This document shows positions 20,699-31,508 of a stretch of 64,000 nt of DNA, piece by piece. Source of the stretch: Ilyonectria destructans (lineage: Eukaryota; Ascomycota; Sordariomycetes; Hypocreales; Nectriaceae); the NCBI GenBank assembly GCA_020740775.1, contig JAHEWK010000001.1, positions 434,001-498,000 of the forward strand, in the 5' to 3' direction. The translations under genes and the position numbers were made by a program. Within the stretch, counting starts at the first letter, position 1. Each line of letters starts with the position of its first letter. The notes beneath the pieces were generated by a model. The model worked only from the letters and a program-made list of their open reading frames with translations. It did no database searches and had not been told where the DNA came from.

Positions 20699-21722
20699 GG
20701 GGTATTAATCATGTTGCACATGCAGAAATAAAACCATAATGACAGTTCTTGCTGATGAATTTAAATACTTCAAAATCCTTTAAAATAATTTGTAAACGTG
20801 GTGTCAAACATGCAGCAGCTAATACCTGTTTCCATAGCCCTTGACAATTTGTCTACATGTGTCTAAGACCAGGTTCGGATTTTTCTCCGATTAATGGAGT
20901 GAATCATTGTAGTCCATCGTTATGGACTCATTCTCGCCATAGCTGGCCATCCCACTCCAAATCAGCCTACTCTCCTTCTTGTTGCTGGCCGACTGTCTGT
21001 CTACCGATCCGACCGATTTATCCATCCATTCTTCCCCTGTTTGACTTTACCCCTGCTGTACCCACCCCTTGCTTGTCTTGGCAGAAGCGATCGTTTCAAC
21101 GCCCATGCGTCCCATGGGTTCCATGAATCTACCTGGCGGCCACCGGGTTGACCCCTGCACACGAGGACTCCCAGCGGACCGGAACAGTGGACCGAATGAT
21201 CTTGCTTGTGCCCATTGTGTAGATTGTTGGCTGGAGCCGGATCATAAATTGGTCTTGGGATCGCTCATCTAGACCGAGCCGAGGTTTGTCGTCCTACTGC
21301 CCCTGCTAAGGTAGCATTACCGAGGCCCTCGCCTACCCCTCGTTTTGCAAATTTTGAACCCTGTAACACTGTACATGAATCACTCGAGGTGATATGAAAG
21401 TCACCTGCAGCTCGCGACCAATGCGGAAGAACTCGCGTCTCCAAGAAATTAGGGTTGACAATCCTAGGGAAAATCGCAAGATGATCCCGATATGGTAGGG
21501 CGGCTTTTAGCATTGCATTCTTGACACCATTTTAGAATGCACTATGGATAATGAATAACGACATCAGCCGCTTTTGAGATGACCGTATAAAAGTGTTTAA
21601 GGAGGCTGACTCTTGTTATTTTGCTATGTACTTATTCCTTTCAAGCTCATTTGCGCTACGGATCGAAAAATCGTTGTAGTCTTTCTGTTTTTCAGTCATC
21701 ATTTTAAGCCAGTCTTATCAAT
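20699..21722. other. Intergenic, no gene seen
   Basis: About 1 kb with only short unsupported open stretches (for example 20857-21126). It contains the promoter of the hydrolase at 21723. Confidence 0.5.
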
Positions 21723-22778
21723 ATGATTTTGATAAATGTTCTCGCTCTCTTCAATCTCGTCTCCTTGTCGAGTTTGTTACCCCGGGTAGCCGGTTCAGGA
21801 CTTGATCTTGGTTTCAACTATACTCGGGGTTACAGCAAGATTGGTTCCAACACTTATCATTATTTGCTTTGCAAACCATCAGGAGAGCACATTGGCACAA
21901 TTATTCTGCTCCATGGATTCCCAGATCTCTCGTATGGGTGGCGATATCAAATCCCTACTTTGACGTCGCTGGGGTTCCAAGTTATCGCCCCAGATATGTT
22001 GGGTTATGGCCGCTCCAGCGCTCCCGTCGTCATTACGAAATTCTCGCTGAAAAGCATGTCCAATGATCTTGCAACATTAATCAACCGAATTGTGCCTGGC
22101 GAGCAGGTCATTCTTGGTGGCCACGATTGGGGCGGAGCCATGGTCTATCGCACAGCACTCTGGCACCCGGAACTCTTCAAGGGCATCTTCAGCGTGTGCA
22201 CACCATACTTCCCTCCCACCACAAGATACGTGGATCTAGCAGATCAAATCGCGGCTGGAATAAACCCAACCTTCGGATACCAGTTGCAGCTCCGCAACTT
22301 GACCTATGACGTCTACTTGAATGCGCCTCATAGGATCAGGCAGATTCTAACGGCTTTTTATGGAGGGCGTACTCTAGATGGAGAGCTCGGGTTTGACTCT
22401 CATACAGGTCTGATTTTCGAAAATCTTCCTTACCTGCAACCATCTCCCCTGATTGGGGAGGCCGATATGAATTATTATGTCGCCGAGTACTTCAAAAACA
22501 AGATGAGGGGACCTATGAGCTGGTATCGAACTGCTGAGATCAATTTCAACGATGAACTGCTACTAGCCTGTGAGGGAGCTGTCAATTTTTCCATGCCGGG
22601 GTTGTACATTGGCGCTACCCAAGACACAGCTCTGCCGCCTGAGATGTCTGTGGGCATGGAGAAGTATTTTCACGCTGGTTTAACTCGGGGTACAGTTGTG
22701 TCCTCGCACTGGGCTCTGTGGCAAGCCAGTCAGAACGTTAGCAAACTCATTGGAGATTGGTGCGGAACTTTGACCTGA
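21723..22778 (+). CDS. Secreted alpha/beta hydrolase, epoxide hydrolase-like
   Basis: Single exon, 351 aa. Residues 1 to about 24 are a signal peptide (MILINVLALFNLVSLSSLLP). The alpha/beta hydrolase core shows the oxyanion motif HGFPD (64-68), the PDMLGYGRSS strand, the nucleophile elbow GGHDWGG with Asp135, and the catalytic His in SSHW (about 329). An Asp nucleophile in this context points to an epoxide hydrolase or haloalkane dehalogenase-like enzyme rather than a serine esterase. Several N-glycosylation sequons (NYT, NLT, NFS, NVS) fit secretion. Most fungal epoxide hydrolases are intracellular, so the signal peptide is unusual. Substrates may be plant cutin epoxides or toxic epoxides, which is inference only. 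Confidence 0.87.
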   Translation: MILINVLALFNLVSLSSLLPRVAGSGLDLGFNYTRGYSKIGSNTYHYLLCKPSGEHIGTIILLHGFPDLSYGWRYQIPTLTSLGFQVIAPDMLGYGRSSAPVVITKFSLKSMSNDLATLINRIVPGEQVILGGHDWGGAMVYRTALWHPELFKGIFSVCTPYFPPTTRYVDLADQIAAGINPTFGYQLQLRNLTYDVYLNAPHRIRQILTAFYGGRTLDGELGFDSHTGLIFENLPYLQPSPLIGEADMNYYVAEYFKNKMRGPMSWYRTAEINFNDELLLACEGAVNFSMPGLYIGATQDTALPPEMSVGMEKYFHAGLTRGTVVSSHWALWQASQNVSKLIGDWCGTLT

Positions 22779-23300
22779 GTTTCATTTTAGCTTCTGTCAT
22801 GTTGTACCATCCGACTTTTATTTCACCGTTAAATGTGTCACAATCCTATTGGAGCGTATGATCTGATGTCAGTGCGGTAAATTGAATACGACCTGTTTTT
22901 GCTTTTGTTACGGTTCATTTTTTAGTGGCTGTACTTTTGAATGAAGTAATTTTTCCGCAGAACTGTGTGACTGCTCACTACAAGGCCTGTGATCTTGGCA
23001 CACGTTTTCCCCACCTTCACTATTTATTAGTCTCATAGGGAGGGGGCACGAGGCCATTTCCCAATGTGTTTACGTCCCCCGTCCCCTCCTCCGGATAATG
23101 AGGGGAAACTGCCACACACATGCATGACTTGAATCTCGCTTGGAGAAGCTACAAGCCTGTCCGAGTTTAAGGTGACATTCTGTGGTAGGCAAGGATTAAC
23201 AGGTAGCGCATAAGAGTACTTCTTGCCCGTGGGTTCCGCTTCCATCGCCACGATCCTATCAACTCATCCTGTCGTTGTAATCATCGTCATAATAGGAGAT
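22779..23300. other. Intergenic, no gene seen
   Basis: 3' flank of the hydrolase and promoter of the membrane-protein gene. Nothing else is recognised. Confidence 0.45.
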
Positions 23301-24506
23301 ATGGATCACGACAGAAGTTCAGAGTTGCCTAATCGGTCAAATGAGCTATTTATCATCCAACTGGTCTTTCTTATAATCGCCGGCATATGCACTCTGATCC
23401 GAGCGTACATTAAAATATTCCTTGTCAAGTGTGTGACAACAGATGACTACCTGATACTTTCTGCGATGGTAATTTCCACCTGTTTCACATTTTACTGGCT
23501 TCCTTGAAACTAAACATAATCTATGTAGATAGGTTATACGGCATATGGCGCAATCTCGTTGGACGGTGTACAAAATGGAGCAACAGGCAAACCCAGCTCG
23601 CAGATCAACGGACCTCACGAGGCGGCTAGGTCACTCCGAGCTTGGTATCTCTGCGAAGTGCTTTATGCGCCCGTCACTCTCACAATTCGAGCTTCGGTCT
23701 GCATCCTTCTGCTTCGCATGGCGACCCGAAGATCCTATCGCTGGATTATTTGGGTTAATCTTGGGGTGGGCACTATCGTTTCTACTGCCTTCTTTTTCAT
23801 CCTTGTCTTCCAATGCAAACCAGTGTCGTACTTCTGGAACCAAGTGTATGGTGAGAAGGGGTATTGCGTTGACAAGGACGTCATTCCGGTTGCCGTCGTT
23901 GTGCATAGCATCCTTTCAGCTCTCTCCGACTGGTGCCTGGGCCTTTTACCTGTCGCCCTCTTATGGAATGTGAAGATAAACAGGAGAACCAAGGTGACTA
24001 TAGTGATCCTGTTGAGCCTCGGCATGATGTTAGTGTTCCGAAATCGTTAAGCGCCATCTAAACTGACGAAACGACGACGAAATTAGAGGAGGAATAGCCC
24101 TTATTGTTCGAATTCCGTATATCACGCATTTGAAACCGTCTATTGAGTTCCTTTATGTATCAGTGTAAGTCTTCTTTACAAGTCGGAGTGGCTCAAATTC
24201 AGTTTTTGACTATAGATTAGTGACGTAGCCATTTGGTCAGTGATGGAGCCAGCGTTGGGGATTACGGCGGCTTGTATCGCCACATTTCGTCCCCTGTTCA
24301 AACATAGTGGCTTTGGATGGGCCTCCGATCATTCCGATCCTACTGAAATGGGAGAGCCGAGCCAAGCAATGAATTGTGGGAGAACAAAGAGCCAAGACGC
24401 ACGGGGTGGGGAGGGAGACATTTGCATACCCCTAAACACTCTCCAGCAAGTCTACAGTGTAAATGATCTGAATGGATCTGAGCATGAGATGTACAGAGTC
24501 GATTGA
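23301..24506 (+). CDS. Rhodopsin-like integral membrane protein (PTH11-related, no CFEM), 4 exons
   Basis: Exons are 23301-23468, 23529-24028, 24087-24164 and 24221-24506, giving 343 aa. It has about seven hydrophobic helices in the arrangement of the fungal 'rhodopsin domain' integral membrane family related to PTH11. TTDDYLIL occurs after TM1/2, LYAPVTLTIRASVCILLLR in the middle, then an FQCKPVSYFW motif with a nearby second cysteine (GYCVD), DWCLGLLPV, and AIWSVMEPALGI at the last helix. The cytosolic tail is about 75 residues and polar. No CFEM domain precedes the helices. Members are thought to be receptors or membrane sensors, but most are uncharacterised. A related protein with CFEM lies at 38248-39762. 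Confidence 0.83.
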
Positions 24507-25205
24507 TGCTTAAGAGAGATCTAGCAATCATAGATGTATTCGGTTTCTTGGGATCTCCTGTTAGCATAGAATGAAAAATTCTGTAATCATGAACTCCTCG
24601 CCAAATTCCTAGCAATTTGAACTGGGCACGAAAGCAAGTTGATTATAGAAGATATGGGGAGATAGTGCGCTTGTGCTTGACTCTCTTGTTTGTCCTCCAG
24701 GCCGGATGCCTAGTGCCCAGCCCTGAGTCGGTCTTGACACTAACAAGGTATCACCGATTTAATAAGCGGCTTGTTCGAGTCTAAATAAGAAGTTTAGTCT
24801 CGCTCCGCTGTGCAAATGAAATAATTATATAAGTAGAGATAGGTGAATCAGCACTACCAGGAACGCATAGTATGTAGCAGTCTTGCCTCTTCGTAAGAGT
24901 CATTCACAATCATAACATATTTTGTTAGAGGTACACATAGTTTTATATAACACCAAAACGTTCGCCATCGAGGATGTTGAATCCCAAGGTCTAAACTAGT
25001 GGATTTACTGGCTACATACAGTCATCCCAGTGAATAGAAGCTAGAGGTGCAGACTCGGTAATCTCTATACCCGACTACCCTGAGGCCCAGAAACACTTAA
25101 ACATTGATTCGAAGCCTCTGGTCTGACAACACAAGGCTTATAGCCGTGCATCTCCAAAGAAAAATATCAGGGCCTGGCCTTAAGACTAACACAGTGACAT
25201 TCCAC
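24507..25205. other. Intergenic, no gene seen
   Basis: Convergent 3' flanks of the genes at 24506 (plus) and 25206 (minus). No coding signal is seen. Confidence 0.5.
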
Positions 25206-25967
25206 CTAAGTGCAACCTGAGGCGCGATTGCTGATACACACATCAACACCGCTTACGCCGCCGTAGGCCTCCGCACTGAACTGGTTGAAGTCAACAGCGG
25301 ATAGGGCATCTTGAACAAGTTGCTGAGCGAAATAGCCAGAGAAGGCGTTGAGTGGTTTCGCCCATGAAAGGCAAGCACCATTAGTGCAGACGCTTCTTGG
25401 GCTCGCCGGAAAGGTATTCCAAGCAAAATTACCGAGGTATCCGGCGAGAACCTGCACTCCAAAATTGGTGGCGACGTGTGCTTTGGACTTGCTCCAACTC
25501 CACCTGGAGCGTGCCTCGATAGCAACGGCGATGTCACGCTTCTCAACATGAGCACATTTGCTCACATGGGGAAGCATCACGCTGTCGAGTTCGCCGCAAA
25601 GCCAGTCGTTGTCGCTTGCCTGATCCTCCTTCATGTGTCCGGCCATGGTGGCATTGACGAAGGCGACTAAGATCTGATCATCGTCCCCAGAAGTCCATGC
25701 CGCTGCATATTGGTGCGCAGCTGCAATGGCGAGGTCCTTCTCAGACTCGATAACGATGTAATCATAGTGGGTGGCATCTTGACCGAAAATCTTGTCTGTC
25801 ACCTTGGAGAGGTAGATGTCCTCAAAGTTGGGTGAGACAGCATTCCGTGCATTGAGGCTAGTGCCCGCCATTGGAATGGCTTGAGCGATAGGGAATCTCT
25901 CGTACAGAGCCATGCCAATTGCGACGGCAACTGTCGAAGTGGTAAGTCGGGTGAAGCGCGTCTTCAT
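25206..25967 (-). CDS. Secreted protein of unknown function with six cysteines, 253 aa
   Basis: Single exon from ATG 25967. The N-terminus (basic MKTRFTRLT, then AVAIGMALYE and PIAQA) looks like a signal peptide cleaved near residue 30. The mature protein is mixed: an acidic helical part (DLAIAAAHQYAAAWTSGDDDQ), then six cysteines arranged as two singles, a C-x4-C pair and a final C-x6-C pair at the extreme C-terminus. A long hydrophobic/aromatic stretch near residues 170-190 (LAGYLGNFAWNTF) could be a core strand. I do not recognise a family. Candidate effector or cell-wall protein. The upstream gene-poor DNA fits an accessory secreted gene. Confidence 0.7.
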   Translation of the reverse strand: MKTRFTRLTTSTVAVAIGMALYERFPIAQAIPMAGTSLNARNAVSPNFEDIYLSKVTDKIFGQDATHYDYIVIESEKDLAIAAAHQYAAAWTSGDDDQILVAFVNATMAGHMKEDQASDNDWLCGELDSVMLPHVSKCAHVEKRDIAVAIEARSRWSWSKSKAHVATNFGVQVLAGYLGNFAWNTFPASPRSVCTNGACLSWAKPLNAFSGYFAQQLVQDALSAVDFNQFSAEAYGGVSGVDVCISNRASGCT

Positions 25968-27345
25968 CTTGAGAAATTATGGCCGGGAGAAGCTCAAAAC
26001 CCTGGGTTGATAGAATATGTCGATGATAATGATCAAGAAGATGATGAGAATAAAGAAGTGAGACAGCAAAACTTCCTGAACGAGCTTTGTAGGAGTACAT
26101 ATACTTGAAAAACCACACGTAATAATTCGCATAAGCATGTGAAAAGCCCAATTACTGTTTCGCCCATGATGCTCATTAGTCCTTGTATCGTAACTAGCCT
26201 GTAGTAGGAAGGTATAATCGTTCGACTCGGGACTTTTGCTCCTTCTCCAAAAAGCAAACAACATGATCCGACTATGGAGTTGATATGTTGTCATATTTAT
26301 CTCGCTGATGCCAAAAGTCCCTGTGATTACTGCAGCAGAGTGCATCTTCCAATACGAGCGGGTAGCAGATGCAGGCCCCAGTCCGAATACCATCAGTGGA
26401 ATGAGCAGCAAAACTGGACAACGTAGTGCGAAATTTATCTCATCCTTGGTCTATGTAAAATTTCTATTTTGGCAGAGGAAGAACAGTTCAACTAGCCTTG
26501 ACGTGAAGACGTAGATACTGACACCAGTATAAAATGTGCTTGAGTAAATTTGCCTGCAATGAGTGTCTCAAGAACGAAGTTCGTAAGCTATTTGGGGAGG
26601 TAACGACGATAATTACTCTTACAAAGAAGTTTGTAAGGCTCGTACCTGACGGATACCTTGTCCCGAGATAGCCGACTAGACGACGGAGGCGTCATGCAAT
26701 AAGGATACGAGGTGACAGCGAAGGAGTGGCTGAGCTCTACCTTAGCTCGGTTCCGACTTCAGCGGGTAGATTCGGATGTGGTAGTAAATGTAATACTTCC
26801 AGCATACTCTTTACCGTTATACTGTCACGATTTACTCCGCCTTAGTGCAAGACTCGCACCGTGTTAAGGTGGAGACTTACTGGGTGCCTTACTGTGAGGA
26901 TGAATAGCGACTCTCGGCCCTATTAAATACGTACCATATTTTGTCACTGACTGTCCGTGGGCTGGATTCATGGGCTGACTTACTGCAAGCATGCTCTGGA
27001 AGCCTACTGGCGATGATATCACACTTCCAGGCTAGTGTACTGCAAAGTTGACTGGGCGAATAAATGAGAAGCACATTATTTGCTGATCGTCCTAGTCACG
27101 GAAAGAAATTTGGTAGGTCAATCGACTCAAGCGATTGTTACAGCACTGGGCCCAACACACACAAGTCTTTTGAGATTGTATCTGAGCTTTGAGCGTAGGA
27201 TCGACCCAGGACCATCTGGGAACATCCCTTAGTGGCTCTCAATTTAGCGAAGCTGGAACCGGATTTTTAAAATCGAAAGGCCCGCGGACTGAGAGCTGGA
27301 ATCCTATAAACCGAATTTGCATCACTGCCGTACCACATCACTCTC
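25968..27345. other. Gene-poor stretch
   Basis: Contains several short open stretches on the minus strand (for example 25977-26411) without family resemblance. 26560-27080 has the look of degenerate unique DNA, and no element ends were identified. Confidence 0.4.
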
Positions 27346-29931
27346 TCATGTCCGACTATCCGCAGTCAATAGTTCCAAGATCGGCCCTAGGATATTGTGC
27401 TCCAGGTTGAGGGCTTGCAATCTATAAAGCTTCATGTCAAGAGGCTGACGCGCTTGAATGATCCCCAAGATGTCATCCTTCGAATGGAAAGGAATCTGAA
27501 AGTCGAACAACAAGGCTCTCATCTTGTCTGAAGAGTTCAAAACGCTCAATTGCGGGTTAGATCCGAGCTTGACGGTCAGAGTACCTCCGAGTTCCACCGC
27601 ATCCTTGGGCAGTTGTACGACGGTTCCGGGAAATGGGTGGCCGATTGGATCGATGGCCACAGTGACGTTCACGACCGGGGAATCATTGACGTGCACTTTG
27701 ATTCCCGAAAGATTCTCTCTATCAATCATTGACAAGAATCGCACTGTCCATCCACGATTTGCTGGCGCATGGACAGTCAAGGTTCCCGACTCTTGATGCC
27801 ACTTGATCTGGATGGAGCGCAGTTTGTTTGAAGAGTCCACCGACTCAGGTTCATCAGTCGGCTGGAGAGTACTGTCGTCGCGTTGATCTTCAACAATCGT
27901 ATATTCTCCGTCACGTCCCACCACAACGAGCAATTCTAAATCATCTGGGTTGCCTCCGCCATTGGTTGGTTCCGCGGCAGCATCGAGAGGGATGATAGAC
28001 CCCTCAGGCGCCAGCACAGGTATCTCACGCAAGGTTCGCCACAGTTCAATCTCGCGATCGCTATTATAAACAGTTCCCGTGAAGATGTCGACGTGGCGAG
28101 ATGCTGATGGAGGCAGCCAGACCTTGATGGCTGCGAGCTGCGTCCGATGATCAAGAGGTTGCACAATGGGCGCCACAAGCAGTGATGGGCCAAAAAAGTA
28201 CTCGTTTGGATATCTGAAGGCCACGCCAAACTTTGGATAGTGCCAGTACAACGGTTGCACAAGCGGTTGGTCATCCTGGGCGAAGCTAACGTTGGCCGTG
28301 TACAAGTAGGGAATCAGGCGATGCCGTAGCTTCATGAAGAAGCTCATGACCTCGTTTGCGTCTCGGCGATAGTTCCACGGCTCCTTGGACATCCACTGAC
28401 TGTTGGACGAGTGCAGTCGCATGATGGGCGACATAACACCAAGCTGGACCCAGCGGGTGACGAGTTCATCATCTCGCGAGCCACCAACGTGGCCGCCAAT
28501 GTCATGGCTCCACCATCCATACCCAATGTTTGAAGCCGTGGCAGTAAACTCTGGCTGAAAGGCGAGAGACCCCCACGAAACCACACTATCTCCAGAGAAG
28601 CCAATGGGATAGCGATGACTTCCTGGCCCAGCGTAGCGAGAAAAGACCAGGGCGTCTTTTTCGCCTGTCTTCTGCTTTGTGTCCAGATATTGGAAGTGAT
28701 TCAGCAACCACAAAGGGTCGATGCCAGGGATACGTGAGATTGAACCTTGCTGCCAGTCAATCCACCAAAAGTCGCAGCCTTTTTCTTCCAGGGCCTTGTG
28801 AAGAATCCCAAAGTATCCTTCCATGTACCTAGGGTTCGTGGGATCAAAGAGAATAGTGGTCTTGTCAGATGTATCGTGGCCGAGAAAGCGAGCCATTTTT
28901 TCGTATTGCTCTTCGTGAGGTCCAACCCCGCCATGAGGGTGGTCATTGAGAGTCATCTTGAGATTTCGGTCGTGCAAAGCGTCGGCGAACTTGACTGGGT
29001 CCGGGAAAAGCTTCTTGTTCCAGGTATATCCTGTCCATCCAGTATGTGCCACTTCCTTTTCATGAACGAGATGCCAATCCATGTCGATGACGGCAACGGA
29101 CAAGGGGATATTGGCTTCTTGGAACTCGCCCATCAAGGTGAGATACGAATCAGCAGTGTAGGTGTGATAGCGGCTCCACCAGTTCCCCAAACTCCATCGG
29201 GGAAGCCGTGGTGTATGTCCAGAGATGTCGAAAAACGCCTGCATAGCTCCCTTGAAATTCTGGCCGTATGCAAAGAAATACCCATCCACACGATCTCCAG
29301 GTCGTCGTGTTTGCACAAAACCATCATCTGAGAAGAGCATGCTCTCACTGTCGTCGATGACTGAATATCCATCCCTGGAGAGCACGCCTGTGCCCATGTT
29401 ACAGCGACCGTCGACTCCATCCAGCGTTCGTGCCGTGCCTCCAAGATTGGATTGCCCATGGCTGTATCGCCATTCCGTTCCCCACAAATTCGTCGAAACC
29501 TGGAGGTTGATGATGAACCCGTTCGGGCTGAAACGCTTCTTGTCGTAGTAAAGATGGATGGTGGGGGTAATGATCTCAAGGCCATCCTCGGTGTCTTTGA
29601 TGACCGGAGTTGGGCGACGGGAGAAGCGCCGGTTGATGGCGAAAGTTGAAGCGCGGTCTTCGAAAATGCCATCTACGGCCCATTCATACCGAAGAACGAC
29701 GTCGTTGATTATCGTGAAGCGGTAGTTGGGACCGGAAATAATTGCATCAGCGTCTGCGACCGGCTGCGTTGGAAAGTCATAGTTTGGCATCGATGACCGA
29801 GGGTTTAATCCGGGACGGGCGGGCAATCTCATCTTTGATGTGTATCCAGACAACGGAATTGAAAATCGGATATTAGATGCTCGAAAATGGATGCTTTGGA
29901 TAAGGAACGATGGCGGGATTTTGCGAGACAT
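27346..29931 (-). CDS. GH31 family glycosidase (alpha-glucosidase/alpha-xylosidase-like), 861 aa
   Basis: Single uninterrupted frame. Order: N-terminal beta-sandwich (residues 50-240, including NLGGTARTLDG), the GH31 TIM barrel (about 240-570), then proximal and distal beta domains. The nucleophile Asp is in FWWIDWQQG (D392) and the acid/base Asp in FSGDSV (D448). IDMDWH (282-287) and WWSHDIGGH are further family marks. The DWQQ form of the nucleophile motif differs from the DMNE form of common maltases, so the substrate may not be starch. Starts at 29931 (MSRK) and at an internal Met (MRLPARP, residue 34) are both possible. No clear signal peptide is seen with either, so an intracellular enzyme is more likely. 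Two GCGGGG boxes lie 130-200 bp upstream. Confidence 0.9.
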   Translation of the reverse strand: MSRKIPPSFLIQSIHFRASNIRFSIPLSGYTSKMRLPARPGLNPRSSMPNYDFPTQPVADADAIISGPNYRFTIINDVVLRYEWAVDGIFEDRASTFAINRRFSRRPTPVIKDTEDGLEIITPTIHLYYDKKRFSPNGFIINLQVSTNLWGTEWRYSHGQSNLGGTARTLDGVDGRCNMGTGVLSRDGYSVIDDSESMLFSDDGFVQTRRPGDRVDGYFFAYGQNFKGAMQAFFDISGHTPRLPRWSLGNWWSRYHTYTADSYLTLMGEFQEANIPLSVAVIDMDWHLVHEKEVAHTGWTGYTWNKKLFPDPVKFADALHDRNLKMTLNDHPHGGVGPHEEQYEKMARFLGHDTSDKTTILFDPTNPRYMEGYFGILHKALEEKGCDFWWIDWQQGSISRIPGIDPLWLLNHFQYLDTKQKTGEKDALVFSRYAGPGSHRYPIGFSGDSVVSWGSLAFQPEFTATASNIGYGWWSHDIGGHVGGSRDDELVTRWVQLGVMSPIMRLHSSNSQWMSKEPWNYRRDANEVMSFFMKLRHRLIPYLYTANVSFAQDDQPLVQPLYWHYPKFGVAFRYPNEYFFGPSLLVAPIVQPLDHRTQLAAIKVWLPPSASRHVDIFTGTVYNSDREIELWRTLREIPVLAPEGSIIPLDAAAEPTNGGGNPDDLELLVVVGRDGEYTIVEDQRDDSTLQPTDEPESVDSSNKLRSIQIKWHQESGTLTVHAPANRGWTVRFLSMIDRENLSGIKVHVNDSPVVNVTVAIDPIGHPFPGTVVQLPKDAVELGGTLTVKLGSNPQLSVLNSSDKMRALLFDFQIPFHSKDDILGIIQARQPLDMKLYRLQALNLEHNILGPILELLTADSRT

Positions 29932-30057
29932 TCAGCGTTACATTGCTCCGCCCACTTGAAGACAGACACGTGCTACAACGGTGCGTCTAGAACGCCCCTC
30001 ACGCCACAAGCACCACTTTGCGGCATTCCCTTCTTGGACAACATAGCCTCATCTAAA

Positions 30058-30129
30058 GCGGGGTTGACTGGGCTGAGCTCAAACGCCAAGTAAGCTGAGA
30101 CGAGGCTTGTCATATCAATCAAGGCGGGG
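30058..30129. promoter_or_regulatory. Two CreA-type GC boxes upstream of the GH31 gene
   Basis: GCGGGG occurs at 30058-30063 and again at 30124-30129, about 130 and 195 bp before the GH31 start codon. Both fit SYGGRG. The motif is short, so this is only consistent with glucose repression. Confidence 0.38.
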
Positions 30130-31508
30130 TAACAACGCAACGTGGGAAATGGTTCAAGACGAGTTGTGCACAGACAGATAACATTACAATCCACAGTGTC
30201 TATCTTATGACAATTTGTGAATTTAAGGCAAACGAGGCTTGAGGATGGCAATGCTCGGAAAGAGTCCCTCAAGAAGAGCAACTATTGATTTCGAGGAAGA
30301 TGACCTCTGCCGTAAACAGAGTTAATCCAGCCCAAATTAACTCTGGTGCTAGAGTCTCTGTTACTACAGCTAAAACCGGAATGCGGCTACTTCCCATTGT
30401 GGAAGCTACCAAAGAATGGCTGAGACGGCACATGAATAGGCGAATGGATAACTCGGCCCAAGCACAAGTTGCCTTCGTCAGATGTAAACGGAGTCAGTCA
30501 AACAATGCCGCATCGGAGGTAACAGGTGGGCAGGGAGCAACCACACCCAACCTGAGAGATTTTTCCGTATCTGGGGTGGTGAGCTATTTCCTGTAACGCT
30601 GACTGCGTAAGTGCGTGATATACGAATGTGAGGCAGGTTGGAATCGCAACAACTTCCAGTAATCGCTGCCTGCTTTGCTTTAGCGTGCAAGTATGAGAAC
30701 TGGGCTTTGCGACGACTGGGACGCCTCTAACAACTGTACGTTTACAATTATCAATCATTGCAGGATAAAAAGCAGTGCAAGACTCAACATAACCAGGTTG
30801 GAGAAAAAAACGAATAGAAACATGCTGTGTTACAGATCTACGGTGATAATAAATGGTTTGCATGCTTGGCCAGCCACGAAAGGATTGGGCTGCGCTAAAG
30901 ACCAACCCCAGACGCAAGCCCTTGTCAATGCTTAGCAAGAGTTCCTCTTTATCGACACATCATTTTGTTTGATTCCAAAAACGCCATAGATAACGCAACG
31001 CTAAACTGATCTGATGGTCGTCATCCTTGACGAATAGTAGCCCGATTCGGTAAGCTAGAGCCGACAACTAGGTGACATTTATCCCACATAAAACAAACAT
31101 CAGAGTGAAGTTTAGCGATTCAACCAATCCAATAATATCTTGAAGTTTGATATGCCGGCGATGATACGCGTTTGCTTAGACCCACTGGTTCGGCAAAAAC
31201 GTCTTGGTTTGATGGGGTGTATCATCATTCGCTAGTTTCTCTTAGCTAGCGTCGCATTCTATTTTCGGACATACTCCCGCGCTTCAAACGCAAATCAGGA
31301 ACATTTATTGTCGCGCTTGCGTTTGGATGGCCTACGCTGCAGCACCAAATTTGTCAATTGTTCGCAATGAACGCGTCGACTGTCGAGAGCGGGATTTATT
31401 GGCCTCGGTGAAGTGGGTGGTTGCTGAAGCACATAAAGATGGCTAGGGAAACTGAAGTTACGCGCTCACAGCCTTCGATGAGCTGCACTGCGATTCTACA
31501 CAATAACC
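30130..31508. other. Intergenic, no gene seen
   Basis: Upstream region shared by the GH31 gene (minus) and the TPR gene (plus). Short open stretches at 30285-30938 on both strands have no support. Confidence 0.5.

Noticed and set aside
27524..29672. Long open stretches on the strand opposite and in shifted frames within the GH31 gene
   Set aside because: They are shadows of a single GH31 frame with intact catalytic motifs; their translations have no family likeness.
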